Notes: a model not told the origin generated them from the letters alone. A DNA stretch of 64,000 bases from Isoetes taiwanensis (GCA_021234155.1 JAJEKV010000005.1:22891584-22955583); one strand, 5' to 3'; shown: positions 45,337 through 58,295, counted from the first letter of the stretch. Program-made: numbers and translations.

Positions 45337-47665
45337 TGTTGCCCTGCTATGGCAACATGGCAAGGTGCCATCAAATCTTATTCATGTTGCGGGAAAAGGG
45401 AGATACTATGTTGAAGAACCAAGTGAAGAACCAAGTGAAGACATTGAGCTGGAATCAAGGTCACACATTGAGAGGATCTAAGCATCTAGAAGTTTGGAAG
45501 ACCCTATGAAGTTTGCAAGCTATGAAGTGGTATCTTTTCTCCCTCATGTTGTCATTTCTATTCCACTCCCTCACATCTACCTCATCTCCCATACCATCAC
45601 CCTATCCATTATGCTCACACATAGCCTTTTTGTTCCATAGTTGACCTACCACTACCTAAGGCACATTTTCAAAGTTGTTACACCAAAAGGATTGCCTAAG
45701 CATCAAGTTTTATATCATCTTTTTTCATCATATCACTCCATTATCACACACTCCACACCATGTGGCTAAGGCAAAAAAGCATTTTATGCTAGCCAAAGTA
45801 CAAAAAAAAAAGGAAAGGAAAAGCTAAACACGAGTTTGCCTAGTCACCACCTCCAAGTGACATGGCATGATGACTAGATACACATGTCATTACTTACAAA
45901 GCCACTTTGGTCCACTCATCAATTGCCACCTCCATATGTCATTCACCAAGTTGCCACCTAAACAACAAGTGTCCACATCATCACATCACTCCATACCATT
46001 ACATCACTCAACATCATTACATCATTTCCACATCATCACATCACCTTACATCATCAAATGATGACTAGGCAAATTTTGACCAAACCCAAAAGTTGGTCAA
46101 CCATAAGATTGAAATGATTGTTAAATGTGCCTATTAGCCTTGTTCTTCCTTGCCACCTCACCAAATCCCATGCCTAATGCCTACTCACTCCATTCATTTT
46201 TCCTACAAAAATCAAAGTATTGCATTTGAAAGTTTGATGATACCACCTGATAGTCCTCATGAAATCATGCCAGCTGGCACAAAATTTTTTGAAAAAAGAG
46301 AGTGTATTGATCTTCTAAATGGCTTTCTTGGGAAACGTGCTTCATTCAAAAATGGCAAAACCTACCTACATCTACCCCCATCTATCTACCCTCTCATCCT
46401 CTGCCAAGTGGTGTCCCCCCAGCATGCCAAGTCGAAACAGGCGAGCTTGGCGTGGGAGGAGACCATGTAATCAAGAGAGAGGAAAATAGTTCTCTATTTA
46501 TACCTTGGCCCATTTTTTTGATTCACACTTTGTGGGATAATTGCTCTCAAAAAAACTCAGAACCCTAAAATTTAACTTGCCAAGAACTTGTTTTCTTGAT
46601 CGAGGCCCGAGCAATCATTACATTGGCTAATCATTTTGTCTGTTACACCCAAAGAAATGTCTAAACCAACCAAAAACATGGCCAAGATCCCGAATTTGCC
46701 AAGATCCGTAGGAAACAGAGTTTTAAAAGGGGATTCATTCGATAGAAATTGGTGGGCTTTTTGCGCGATTCAAAGGCGAAAGTACACGAAGAGTGAAGTC
46801 GGAATTAATGCTGAGAGTTCCTCCTGCCTCAAGAAATCTGTCCTGAGGCATATTATGATCAATTTGTATCCGAAAAATTCATGATTTGTGTGTTTTATAG
46901 ATGTCCTGTTGATTGATCGTCTTGATCATTAACACGATGTCAAATGTGATGACTTTGATTCCAGTTTAATGAAAATCTGACCTTGGGATATATTATTTGG
47001 TGCATTTTGCATTTGAATTAATTCAAGAAATAAAAAAAAGGGGCCACATCTCTGTATCTGGTTGCATATAAAGCTCTAGTTGCATTAAGTCAATCATTTA
47101 GGAAAGAAAAGGATCAAAAGGGAGGTGAAAGATCAATCTCGATGTTTTAAAAGTCATCACGTTTTATTATGAATATTAGATGCTCAGACACGCTTTTCAA
47201 ATGACAAACTGAATTTTTTGACCTTGAAAATAGCATGCTCTTATTGTGCAGGTCTCATGTTCACTGTCTGAATTTAGTTGGGTCAAAAATTCATCATCGT
47301 TTTCATTTGGCAAAATTTAGTGCACTGTCCAGTCCATTGACCAATTTCTGACTTAGTCAAGAATCAATATTTCTCATCAACCTTGGAGATTCTTTGCATA
47401 GGCCTTCTACAACACTTTTTTCAGATATCATGGTAGCATGCTATGCTTGTTTGGGTTCAAAATGTCGAAGGCATTGATTTCTGTGTCTGTTAGAATAAGA
47501 CTACCTTTTCTGGCTTTAGGGAAACTAGTGAAATTTTGTTTTCTGGAAGTTTAAGCACAGATATTCCAGCACAGAGTGATCACCTCAAGTGATCTGGAGG
47601 TCCTAGACCAAGATTATTGCTTCTTTGACCTGAGGTTGGTGGCTTAGCCAGGTTTGCCATCAACA
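45337..47665 (+). repeat. 3' LTR of element F
   Basis: 2329 bp, TGTTGCC...ATCAACA, followed by the target duplication GTTTC. The terminal stem-loop is identical to that of the 5' LTR. The pre-LTR block GGGGACCAGCC...TTTAGCATGA matches that of element E. Confidence 0.95.
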
Positions 47666-47809
47666 GTTTCATTCACGATCTTCAAGTAATGTAGGCTTGC
47701 TTAAACCATCCTTAACCATTTTCTATGGAATCGTCATTCAACCATCTGCCAACAATTTTTTCTTCCCTGCCTGTAGTTATTACAGATTCAAAGGTTTCCA
47801 GGGCGATTC

Positions 47810-47965
47810 CTTCCCGAGGAATATAGTACGCGGTGATTCCACGGGGAAGAATATTACGGCATGTGATTCGATCGGATGGAATCAATGCCATGTGATTCCA
47901 TCGCGTAGAATAAACGGTGATTCCACGAGAAGAATATTATCAGTATGTGTATTATCAGACGGGAT
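47810..47965. repeat. GATTCC-palindrome repeat block, copy 1
   Basis: Several imperfect units such as GTGATTCCATCGCGTAGAAT and GGTGATTCCACGAGAAGAAT, each an imperfect palindrome of GATTCC and GGAAT halves. Closely similar to 62680-62830. Confidence 0.7.
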
Positions 47966-48289
47966 CAATTCTACAGTGGTGTGCCAGGGTGAACCCTCCG
48001 CCTTTTTCTCCTTAGGCAGAGGGGTGCCCTTTGGCGCCGTTTTTGTTCTGATTGTGGCGGAGCCTTGTCTCGATTGTTTTTGGGCTGCGGTGGAGGAGGG
48101 GTGGTGGATGGGCTTGGATGCGGGATGGTAGCCAGCAGATTATTAACCGGTTTGCGATGACACTTTCCTCTTCTTGGTGGCGGAAGAGAGAATTCATGAG
48201 AATGTGAAGGGTTTCTTTGGATACTTTCTCCTTGGCCTCGGGCATTCTTCTGAATTGGGGTAAATGCTCCGCATTATGGGTCAGTGACT

Positions 48290-49617
48290 CAGCCTCCCCT
48301 TGTTTGGCTCTATTCCCTTAGAAGGTGCTTCGGATAATGTGTGTACTAAGGCTGTTGGGTATTCCCTTTGGAGGGATGTTTCCATGGGGAGGGTGTGGGA
48401 TGAGATTTTGCGGGGGGTTGCGAGAACCACCTCAATTGGTGGAAGGGTAGCAAGTTGTCCATGGCGGTGGGATCACTATTGCCAAGTCGGTGCTTTGTAG
48501 CACTCATGTGTATCTGACATCTGCGATGTTAGTTCACGAGGGTAAGATCTGAGGCTTTGGATAAGATTGTTCAAAATTTTTTGTGTGGGGGCGGGGGATG
48601 ATGAAGGGGGCGGTTGTTAAAGTGGCTTGGTGGAAGTGTCTCTCGCCCGGGAGGATGGGGGCTTGGCCATTCTGGATTTGGCACTGCATAGTAAGGTGTT
48701 GGTCTCCAAGTTTGTTTGGAGCATTATGCGGGATGGAGCATCTTCTCACAGTCTTGGCTGTTGCTTGCGGTCTCTTAAGCCATTGTGTGGCATTTGGGAA
48801 ACCGTGCATTGCATGTGGAGTTGCCACTGGGCACTATTGTATGGTCTCCGGCCTTTCCCACATGCATCCCCTTTTCTCACGGGGGTGTTGCGGGCTTGGG
48901 ATCATGTGCGTGTGCTCTTCCAGCTAGATTATGCCTCAGTTTATCACCACTCTTCTCCTTTCTTGTGGGTTCCTCTACCCCCTGCGCACTTGCCCTTGGC
49001 TGCCACCGTGCATGCTTTCGGGGCCTTGGCAGCCCGTTGGAGGCGGCTGCTTTGTGCTCACCTTGGAGGATTGGTATTGGGATGGTCGGCTAACCCATTG
49101 GGAGTTCTTTCGAGCTCGCTTTCGCCTGAGGGGCAGTGACCGGGCTATCTGGGAACAAGTGGCGGGGAGTATTCCGCTACACATACCTATAGTCCCTCAG
49201 GATGATGTGGTGGTGCAGGTTTGGAAGGTTCATCCGGATGTTGTGTCTTCTTGTTTTGTGCGGTCTTGTTACTGTCTTTGTCGGCTATTCATGACACCTT
49301 TGCCCTCCTTGAACAAGTGGTCTCTGCGACTTCCGGGTTCTCGATGGCGCTTCGGTTTGGGCGTGGACATGGAGCTCACTTCCCTCACCGAAGGTTAGGG
49401 TGCTTCCATGGCGGTGGTGTACCATTTGTATCGGGGTGAATGCCCTTGTGAGTCGGTTTAGGCGCGGTGTGAGCTCTCTCTGCCCTTGTTGTGGCCTTCA
49501 TCATTGAGGCCGTGGAGCATTATGCGGTTTTATGCCCTCACTCATCTTGCTTTCTACGGGATTATATATAGGGCTCTGTTTAAATGAGATTGACTAGCCG
49601 TTCCTATCACATTTCTT
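48290..49617 (+). pseudogene. LINE ORF2 remnant (RT C-terminus), left part
   Basis: Plus-strand frames read GYSLWRDVSMGRVWDEILRG, GGITIAKSVLCSTHVYLTSA, then VSLAREDGGLAILDLALHSK and VLVSKFVWSIM, then YWDGRLTHWEFFRARFRLRG. This is the C-terminal part of a plant LINE reverse transcriptase. The zinc-binding zf-RVT region follows (PKVRVLPWRW ... SLCPCCGLHH, about 49400-49510). Many stops and shifts. It is cut at 49617 by the X-Y element and resumes at 59869. Confidence 0.85.
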
Positions 49618-51680
49618 TGTGGCGTTCCATGGGTGATTTATCGTCTTTTTAAGTATAAATTATCTTCTCAAAAGAATCACTATGAATAATTAATGGCACA
49701 TTAATTATTCATAAAAAAAAAAAAAAAATGTTAATAATTAAATTATAAAGGTGGAAACCTTTGCCTAACCCTAATTTGTTTTTAAGGCTTTTTCTAATAT
49801 TAAAACATAAGCCTAAACTACCAAATTAGTTAATGTTAGCCAAAAGACATAAAGAAAAGCCACCCTTGCCCAAAATCGATTGGGCAAGTATATAGGGGTT
49901 TTTTAGGGCCATTTTGGACACCCAAATTTGGGCTTTGTGCCCCAATTGAATTAGGATTTACAATTGGAGATGGAGGAGGAGGTTTTCTTTGCAAGGGCCA
50001 AGCACCCAATGACAAATTGAGATGGAGCCATCCCAAGCCCCATTCAAAGGGTTAGTCTGTAGCTTAAAAATTCCTTCCTTTATGCTAAAAAGTTTTTCCC
50101 TATTGGGCACTTTCTTGTGTGTATTTCTTCTAAAGACACGTTTCTTTTGTTCTCTATGCTTTGAGACTCTTGATGGAAAAGACGGCACCCTTGATTGCAA
50201 AGGTGAGTTCTCCTTATCTATGATTACGAAATATTTGCTCTTAAATGATGGATTGATAGTTCTTTTTTCAAAATTACTTTTGATGTTTGGCATTACACCA
50301 TGCAAAAACCTTTCGTAGCCCATGTATTGTAAGATGCTCCAAGATAAAGCCTTTTGTATTAAACCATTAGATCGCGGCATAAAGTACATGCAACCATTTT
50401 TGCATGTAAATGGATGCCATGGGTGATTTTGGACCAAACAAGGGACTTTACATTTTAGCCTTTTTTTTTGGGTGGGGTCTTGCTTAACATAAAGGCTCAT
50501 TGCACTCCCTTTGACTTTGGCTCCTAGGCCTCAAGATGGCCATTAATCCCCATGGGACAAATGAAGGGTAAAATCCAGTTAAGACAGCTCCTCTGGGTGT
50601 AGAGGTGTGATCCCAACTAACTGGAGCATCTTGCACTTTATGAACTTCAACATTTAGGGTGAGTAAACCCTTGAAATCCCCAATAGATCCTACACAATGA
50701 TCGATTTGATTCACCCACGTATTCTCTAAAATGTTCACCCATGGAACCACTGTGATCAAAATGTGTAGGGGCCTTCCCAACCTGCAAACAACAATTCATC
50801 GGGCGGGGCTTCATGAACCCATGTAGGCTCGTTTGTGATACCTTGAATCTATGTGTCTAATAAGGCTATAGTGTATCTTCATAGCATGATCGGACTCATA
50901 AAGCTATGAAGTGTGCCATAGAATCTAAAAGGATGGATAAAATGGACAACCCTAAGGCCCCAATAGATGTTCTATGCCCGATAAATGCCATTTATACCTC
51001 AAAACATAGTGATCTCTTGAGACCGGGCAATATAATGTCCATCCTCCTGTCTCAATCCAATCCAGGGGTAGAACACGGGGTTTGGGGTGTTTTCCTTAGG
51101 ATTAGATGCATATTCTTTGCAACTCTATCATCCACCATTGGATGGATGTGCCACCCTTAGGTTTTACAAACATTTATATATATATTTATCTTTGTGTGCT
51201 AACATGTATTCACCCATCTCAAGAGCGACTTAGGAGCCCTCATTGAAGGCGTGGGCGAATGACACCTCTCTTGTCCTTCACCGGGCATCTTTCTATAGAT
51301 GGTCAAAACAGTTAGGCGGAGGGCCACCTTATCATGGTGAGCTGATTGCCATGGGAGGGAAAGTCCCTCTTGGATGTATATGTCCGCGCCATAGGATATA
51401 TTCTAAAAGCAAAAGATACATCCTGGGATTGAACCCTTTATATATATTTATGTTGTGTGCTAACATGTATTCACGCTTCCGCGACTTAGGAGCCCCATTG
51501 AAGGCGTGGGCCGAATGACACCTCCGTGTCCTTCACCCGGGCATCTTTCTATAGATGGTCCGAGTTAGACGGAGGGCCCTGCTCATGGTGAGTTGATTGC
51601 CATGGGAGTGAGTTGATTGCCATGGGAGGGGAAAGTCCCCGTATGTATACGTCCGGAGCGCCGTATATATTCAGGGAGCA
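49618..51680 (+). repeat. 5' LTR (X) of the X-Y element
   Basis: 2063 bp against 1573 bp for Y. It contains the perfect palindrome ATGAATAATTAATG/CATTAATTATTCAT (49682-49695, 49699-49712). The excess length comes partly from a tandem duplication of about 261 bp (51176-51680) that includes the LTR end and the start of the leader. It also has blocks where the sequence is unlike Y although flanking blocks are near-identical. Confidence 0.8.
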
Positions 51681-51752
51681 AAAGATACATCCTGGGATTG
51701 AACCCCTGACCTTTCGCACCCAAGTCAACACCTTTACCAATGAGCCAACTTT
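51411..51752 (-). other. Antisense tRNA-Pro-like module after LTR X
   Basis: Minus strand of 51684-51752 reads TTGGCTCATTGGTAAAGG (A-box-like), then GACTTGGGTGCGAAAGGTC (like the anticodon arm of tRNA-Pro with anticodon TGG), then GGGGTTCAATCCC (B box). A truncated copy with the same B-box lies in the duplicated LTR unit at 51411-51439. No 3' acceptor stem can be paired. It may be a SINE or a leader acquired from a tRNA primer. Confidence 0.55.
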
Positions 51753-51844
51753 CTTTTTATGTAATGTTTATGTTTTATAAATATTCTTATACAAATCTAA
51801 TGTTTTATTTCTAGACCACAACTCTTTTTAAAAGAAAGGGGCAT

Positions 51845-51908
51845 ATTGTGGGATTGAACCCTTGACATCCTACAACCAAGTCAGCCCCTTTACCAATGGG
51901 CTAAGTTC
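51845..51908 (-). other. Second antisense tRNA-like module
   Basis: Minus strand reads TTAGCCCATTGGTAAAGGGG, then TGACTTGGTTGTAGGATGTC, then AAGGGTTCAATCCC. It is about 160 bases right of the first module, in the same orientation and diverged from it. Confidence 0.5.
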
Positions 51909-52018
51909 CTCTATCAAGGAATATAATAGTTCTCATTTTATTTATAGTGGCTCTGTTTTCTATTTAAATTAAAAGACTGCCTTCCATAGATCCACGTTGT
52001 GGAGGCAACAACTCCACC

Positions 52019-52131
52019 GGAGCAAGCTCTTTTCGCCATAGCCTACGGAGCAAGCTCTCTTGCCATAGCCGCCAGAGTAAGCAGTCTTGCCATAGCCACG
52101 GGAGTCGACCTCTCTCTGCCGTAGTCGACCG
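52019..52131. repeat. Imperfect ~28-bp tandem repeat, four copies
   Basis: Units of the type GGAGCAAGCTCTCTTGCCATAGCC, diverging towards the right (GGAGTCGACCTCTCTCTGCCGTAGTC). They lie in the leader or interior of the X-Y element. Confidence 0.7.
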
Positions 52132-54740
52132 GATAACTGTTAACCATATATAAAGCTAGTATCCCCTAGGAATAAACCGACCAAATGAAACGACGTAATC
52201 TAGCAAGTCCGGCCAACTTGTTATGATAACATCAAATCACTTGGTGGGACTAATTCCGGAATTTAATTAACAATGACAGGGCAACTCTATAGAATAGCAG
52301 CATGTGTTATATCCCTGGATATTCTTTAAGTGACGATAATAATGTCCAGTTATCGGCGTTCCTCGACCTATATTTTTCCTTTGGTAGATGCCTTGATAAC
52401 ACAATTTCTTCGGCCCTTGCCATGATTCAATCCATACTACATTCATATGCTTTATATTAGACCTTATTCGACGTTATACAAGAAATGTTTTATAGACATA
52501 ACTGTAATTAACGTTGTCTCTCTCTAGTGTCTAAACCTTGACTTCGTCTCATTTCTAGAGAAAGGATCTCTTCTCGCCCAACCAACTAGAGGCGCCATGC
52601 AAAGACCCTTCTAGCTGGACCATGGGTAACTTTAATCCTACCACCCTTCACTACTTTTTCTCAATGGTCATGTTCTTTTTGTGGACCATTTCCCCGGACC
52701 GGGGATACATACCACGTAATGTCGTAATGAGTGCTTGTGTTAGACCCCTACAATGGTGTTAACACCTTAGTTTCTAAATCAATCCGGCTACAAACGTTAG
52801 TATTACTTTGTGCCAAACCTCACCGCCTATATGGTGGCGAATAATTATCTAGCGCCACGCCAGCGTCAAATTGACAATGACCTACCCTCTTTTGGGGTTC
52901 TTCCACTGTAAGGGTCCAATGACATCCAACTATTGTTGGCTATCCTCCTTTTAGGATATCTAGATATGATCCGGGCAAAGTATTTCCAACCATTATTTTA
53001 ATGCCTAAACGTCCTGAAGTCCGCAAATGAACTTACATATTCCAAGGGATTATGTGACTATCCCGAAGGACAATACCACACAAAGACCTCGCAAGCTAGG
53101 CCTCCTCTATCCAGAGATCTTGTCTTCAAGTCTCTGAGGGTTCCTTATATGTCCTCATGGACGCTGCCAATATGGCATGACGTATAAATGCTACCTACCT
53201 ATCTATTTAATTATTAAAAATGTCTTTGGTAAATTCAATTCACCATCTTGTCCTAGGACATGGAAGTCTTCTTCCTTAAGTCATACATCAAATCTTTAAA
53301 GAGTTTTTCAGCTCTTGCTGCCTTTCAAGCCGCAGGTATATCTTTGCATGTTAGCAAAGACTACCCTTCATGTTAGACAATAACCTTTCTACCCAGATTG
53401 CTAAACATCTTTAATAAGGGTCCTCAGTATTCCGACCCTTACGCCTGCTACAACGTACACAACTCACCGTTTTGTTGTGACCTTTACTCAGTAGAGTCAC
53501 CAATCCAATTACTCCTTTACGTATTCATTAATCGTCTTGTGGCTTCTAAGCCGCTATTATATGTTCCCTATATTGTTGCCCACCTATCGTTGGGGGTTAT
53601 GATTCAACGTTGTTCTACATCCTCCAAATGTTAGTTATTACATTTCTCTGTCATGATGTTATGTTGTTGTTCTGGCATTCCAAATGACTTGGCATCCTCA
53701 TTTAAGCCATAGTCATGGCCTAAGAGCGGGTGAGCCTTCGTACTAATCCTAAATTACCTAGAGTCATCAAGGTGTGTACCTGGTATTTTATGAGTCTTCC
53801 TACAATACCGACATTTGATATAACCTGGACTTGTATCCATGTTCGAGTCCTGTATATTCTGACTTACACCTCCATGTAACCCATGCTTTTCACCTCTTGC
53901 CTGATCCGTATGGATCATGTGGGAAAAAGATAGTCTTAAGTGTCTATGCAAGACACATTTGGACTTCTAGCAAGTAAGCGCTATTTGCTACCTATCACCG
54001 GAATTGTACTATTTTACCATTCAACCCCCTCATCTTAAGCTTCATTCTAGTGGCCATTGACATTTTATTTCAAGTGCCAACTACGACATCATACCTTAGC
54101 CTACAACGGAGTGAATGTTGTTTGATCATCCCAACATACTCTAAACCCTTCATCGGTAACTTTGGGATACACTCGTCTTTCTCTCCTTGTGTCGCCACTT
54201 AGATTACCTCTCCAAATGTTTATGGTATGTGTACATGCTATGTACATAACAAACATATATCCTCATCCCACAATGCTAGAGCTCTGCTCTAACTTAGCTG
54301 AAATGTAACCTTCGTAGTTCTTATGATGTGCCTGTACCACCTACTTCCCAAATGGGCAGGGGCCAACTCTATGTTGGACTTGTACATGCTGATGTATTCA
54401 CATGTGCAGGCCAGTAAGCAGTACGTGACCTGCCCATGTATAGAGGGTTGCTTTGATGGCCCGACTTTTTTCGATTTTATCTTACCTACATGTGTTACCT
54501 TCTTGTTACGGTGATGTTTGATATCGGACTTCGGTCCTTAAACCTTCTTATGATAAGTATGTCAAATGCACCTTGGTGCTTAAACTCTTCTATGTTTTAA
54601 GCTTTCATGCTATTACCTTTGGAAATAAGGAATTACCTTCCTTTTTATGTATACTTTCTTCTATTGCAGTTTTCGATTAACCGTCATTTGTTTGACTAAC
54701 CCCAATGCTGAGGACATCATTATTTCTAAGAGGGGAAGAA
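52132..54740. mobile_element. Degraded interior of the X-Y element
   Basis: No long ORF. 52140-52320 is homologous to 5335-5500 of element A. The plus strand is pyrimidine-rich, suggesting that some of this came from a coding sequence on the minus strand. The right end, AAGAGGGGAAGAA, is a polypurine tract. Confidence 0.5.
53754..53951 (-). pseudogene. Possible retroelement gag fragment with a zinc-knuckle-like motif
   Basis: Minus frame ending YIKCRYCRKTHKIPGTHLDD resembles the knuckle region of a Copia-type gag (C-x2-C ... H), but the last cysteine is absent and the spacing is off. Upstream residues (ARGEKHGLHGG) are of the Gly/Arg type that precedes such knuckles. It would indicate a minus-strand element nested in X-Y. 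Confidence 0.3.
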
Positions 54741-57700
54741 TGTGACGTTCCACGTATTTATACGGTATACGTATAAATAAGCTGACACGTCACCCAATAA
54801 AGGTACGCCACCATGGAGTATCTTAACCTAAGGGGTTGACCTAAAAGGGATTAATTTAAACTTATGGTACTTTAACCCCGTACATAAACTATAATTTTCC
54901 CATGGGATTATGCCATAGTTCCAAAGGTTTCTACCATAGTCCAAGGCCTTTTCTAAAGGTTCCTTCAGTTAATTTGCGTTTCGCCATGTTTTGTCACACC
55001 TAACCTATTTTTCTTAAGTTAGCATGTCAACCTCAACTTTTGATCCCTTTGAATGTTGTCGTCTTTGGCTCCCTCATAATGAAGCGGAGGCACTAAAACC
55101 TCCCCGGTCTTCTAATAGGAAAACCCAATGTTTCAATCTTAGATTTAGTAACCGCCATATGATTATCCAATTCCTTACCCTCTTAAGAGTTTCAAAGTCA
55201 TAATCTCTAACGGGTCTATGCATTAAAGGCAACGGATCCTCCACCTCTACTTCCGTACCTACAATTGTCCCCCGAGTAGGGTAACTCTTAGGATATATGG
55301 ACTACTGGTCTATATAATCTCACCCCTTGTAATCTATACACCTCGTCTTGATTTTTATCGGGACTTGAAATTGCTATGTATTGCCCTCTTCTCGGTTATC
55401 CCTAAAGATGTAATCACCAAAGTCGTTAGTACTCCTTCTTCTCTTCTATCGAGGGGGGCCGATTCGATCCATCTTTTTATTCCTAAAACCAAATAAATGC
55501 TCTCGAATTATAACCTTGAAGTAATTCATTCAGTCACGGAACCTTTGAATAGTTAACCTCTCATTATCGGTTATTCCAATACCGTTCCAACCATCCTCGG
55601 GATGTTCTTCAATGAGACGTCACCGTATATGCTAGACTTACTCTAGCTATTTTCACTGATTTAACCTCTTCTTATCTCCCTTAGTGCGGCGTATCCAAGA
55701 TAGTCAACTCTAACCATTGGGATAGCTTGAATGCTTATCTCTGGTAAAACATACCTAACCCAATATCTTCGTATATAAGCATATCATATTCTTTACACCT
55801 TGTCAAGTAATCTTTCACTCCCCTTGTATGGACATTCTACTATCTTTTAATATTATATACATCGACTATCACAATGTCGACATCCTCGATATGCTGCGCC
55901 ACTATAGTATTTGCTACTATAAAATCCTTCCTACATCCAAGACCGCTACGTTGTTATTATATGATATAGTAACATGTGTGCACCAACCCTAAGTCTAGAC
56001 TCATATGTAATTCGTTAACATAGCCACCTAGCTATGTTCATCCTTCCCGCAATTGTATTTCCTCAACTCGTTTAGCTTGTGCTATATATGCTGTGGTTTT
56101 CACACCACACCTTCTAGACTCTCTAGCCTTAGGTTGCCTTGGCCCTCACGCTCTAGTCATAAATTACACAGGGGCAAATACTACCCTAAGTTCCTAGTGG
56201 ACATACTTAATGTCTAGTATAGGAATTCTTATCTTCATTACTTCCGCATTCATATGGAATGTGAACTAAAAGTTCCAGTATATATATCCTATCTTCTTCT
56301 AGTTATGTTTTACTATTAAATGGTCCTCCTACACGGAGCTACTTCTCAAGATACACACACGATACCAAGTCCATAACACATTCTTCTGGCTGAGATGTTC
56401 ATTGGGCGCCTACCTTGTTCATACTCTAGACTTAGGTATATTCAACGTGTCATTCCAAACTCTCTATATTTGAAACGTTGTTTACAACAACTTTCAAGCA
56501 CCTCTTGTCTCCCACTTGTCGTGTGGGTACATTACTTGCCTTCCTAATGTATCATTAGTTGAAGGTCAACTTTCCTTCATAGGCTGGCTTCACCAAAGGT
56601 CCAACATACCTTGCAGCTTTTCGATGCTTGTGCCAGTTCCTCCCAATTGTTGTCTTCTCTTGACCTTATGTGGAAACTACGTTCCACACTATTCTCCAGT
56701 CTGTTATTCGGCATCTCCATGTTCCCAGCAGACATCAGATGTGTCCATTTCCTTAATTTATAACCTTCGTAATGGTCATGCATTTGACCAACGTCATTGA
56801 GCGTATCCAACTGACTATGTCGTCATCTTATTCATGCACCCGCTTGCATTCTTATTGCACACCTCAGGAACATCAATCTCCTTACGAAACATAGTGTATA
56901 TGTAATTTTATAATCCATATAGTTTATGGATCGATATCCTCATACAACATTATTCTCCACCGTTCCGCGAATCATACCTCGATTCAAGTAGCAATAGCTA
57001 TAAAGTGTCGGGTCGACATTCTATACCTTCACCACCATTGTCAAAACCTACACTTCTAAAGTGATTTCCCTTTCATGAGCTGGGTACTTATAATCCAGTT
57101 TCCACCTTAGTATAGTACCTCCTTAACGTGCTCTATAGTAGATAATCATAAACCACTTCTCCCTCGGATATATGGTGCTATACCCAGTCTCCTTCTATGG
57201 TGTATGCCAATATATATGCCACTATGCCCAATGTTTAGCACTTCTACTTCGAGTAAGAGCCCAGGACCTGCTTAACCACCATTATATAATAGCCTCAAGA
57301 AGCCCCAGGCATGGTTTCGATGCTTCCGCCGTGGACACATAGTCACAACTGGCCTTCTGTGATACAGGACGATTGCCTGGCCATAGCACTGCCAGATAGC
57401 GACCCGGGCGGTATCAGTTACGTCGAATGTATCTGTGAGATGTACCTGTAAATATAAGAGTGTCTGTATGTGTGACAAATTTACGAAAATAATAATAATA
57501 TGAATAAGTAATTCAAAGGCATACCGACGTGAATATAACCTATGGTTAAGATAGATTACAATAGAGTGAGCATATGGAAACATTAAAGATAATTAAAAGG
57601 AACTATTTAAACACATAATCAAACATAACAAAAGGAGATAATTATGTATGTCTTATACAAACTTCTGAGAGAATAACGAGACTTGGATTATCTTAGAAGG

Positions 57701-58295
57701 TTATGAATAGTAATTGATGGAGAAGTGTCCCTGTAGTTCATATTAGAGTATAGGGGTAAAAGTGTCAGATACAGTACGATATAATTGTATTAAACGGTAA
57801 GTCTAAATGTGAGGGGCATATCAAATACTGAGGATAGGACCTTATGAGTTGTCAAAACGATAACAAAATAGGAAAACAAAATTCTGATACAAAATTAAAT
57901 TAGCGCTGGCTGTAATTAAATGGATTGCAAAGCGACGGGAGAATATAATACATATAAACAAAAGTTAATATCATTAGAATCACTTAATAACTCCGCATTA
58001 TAATATAAGAACAAATAGAAGTTGCTTGTGTCTATACCTGTCCATAATATATAATCAATTACACGTGTGTATAGAAAGAATGAATTCAAAATTAGCTATA
58101 CTCTGAAAACAGTGAGACTTCCACACACCTTGACTGTTCACTTTTGACAGTCCTTGAACATGACAAAGTCTGTGTGACCTATAATCTCACGCTATCTCTT
58201 TAAGGAGGGGAGACTTCCTTCCAATGTACGATGTATTGCCCACAGCAAGAGTAGTCTTGATGCTGAGGACAGCATCACTTTTAAGGTGGGGAGAA
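54741..58295 (+). mobile_element. Nested LTR start (Z) and degraded interior
   Basis: 54741 starts TGTGACGTTCCACGTATTTA directly after a polypurine tract, identical to the start of LTR Y for its first 24 bases. It then diverges. The far end cannot be fixed; AGTCACA near 57350 is one candidate. Up to 58295 there is no credible ORF. The last bases, AAGGTGGGGAGAA, are the purine tract of Y. Confidence 0.45.

Larger units (their letters stand above)
36583..47670 (+). mobile_element. Complete Ty3/gypsy element F with GTTTC target duplication
   Basis: The element spans 36588-47665 (11078 bp). Direct LTRs lie at 36588-38927 (2340 bp) and 45337-47665 (2329 bp), both TGTTGCC...TCAACA. GTTTC occurs immediately outside each end (36583-36587 and 47666-47670). 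The interior is plus-strand, in the order gag, zinc knuckles, protease, RNase H-like domain, RT, RNase H, integrase. All coding frames are interrupted, so the element is dead. Domain order places it outside the chromoviruses, in the Tat-like group, because of the extra RNase H. Confidence 0.95.
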
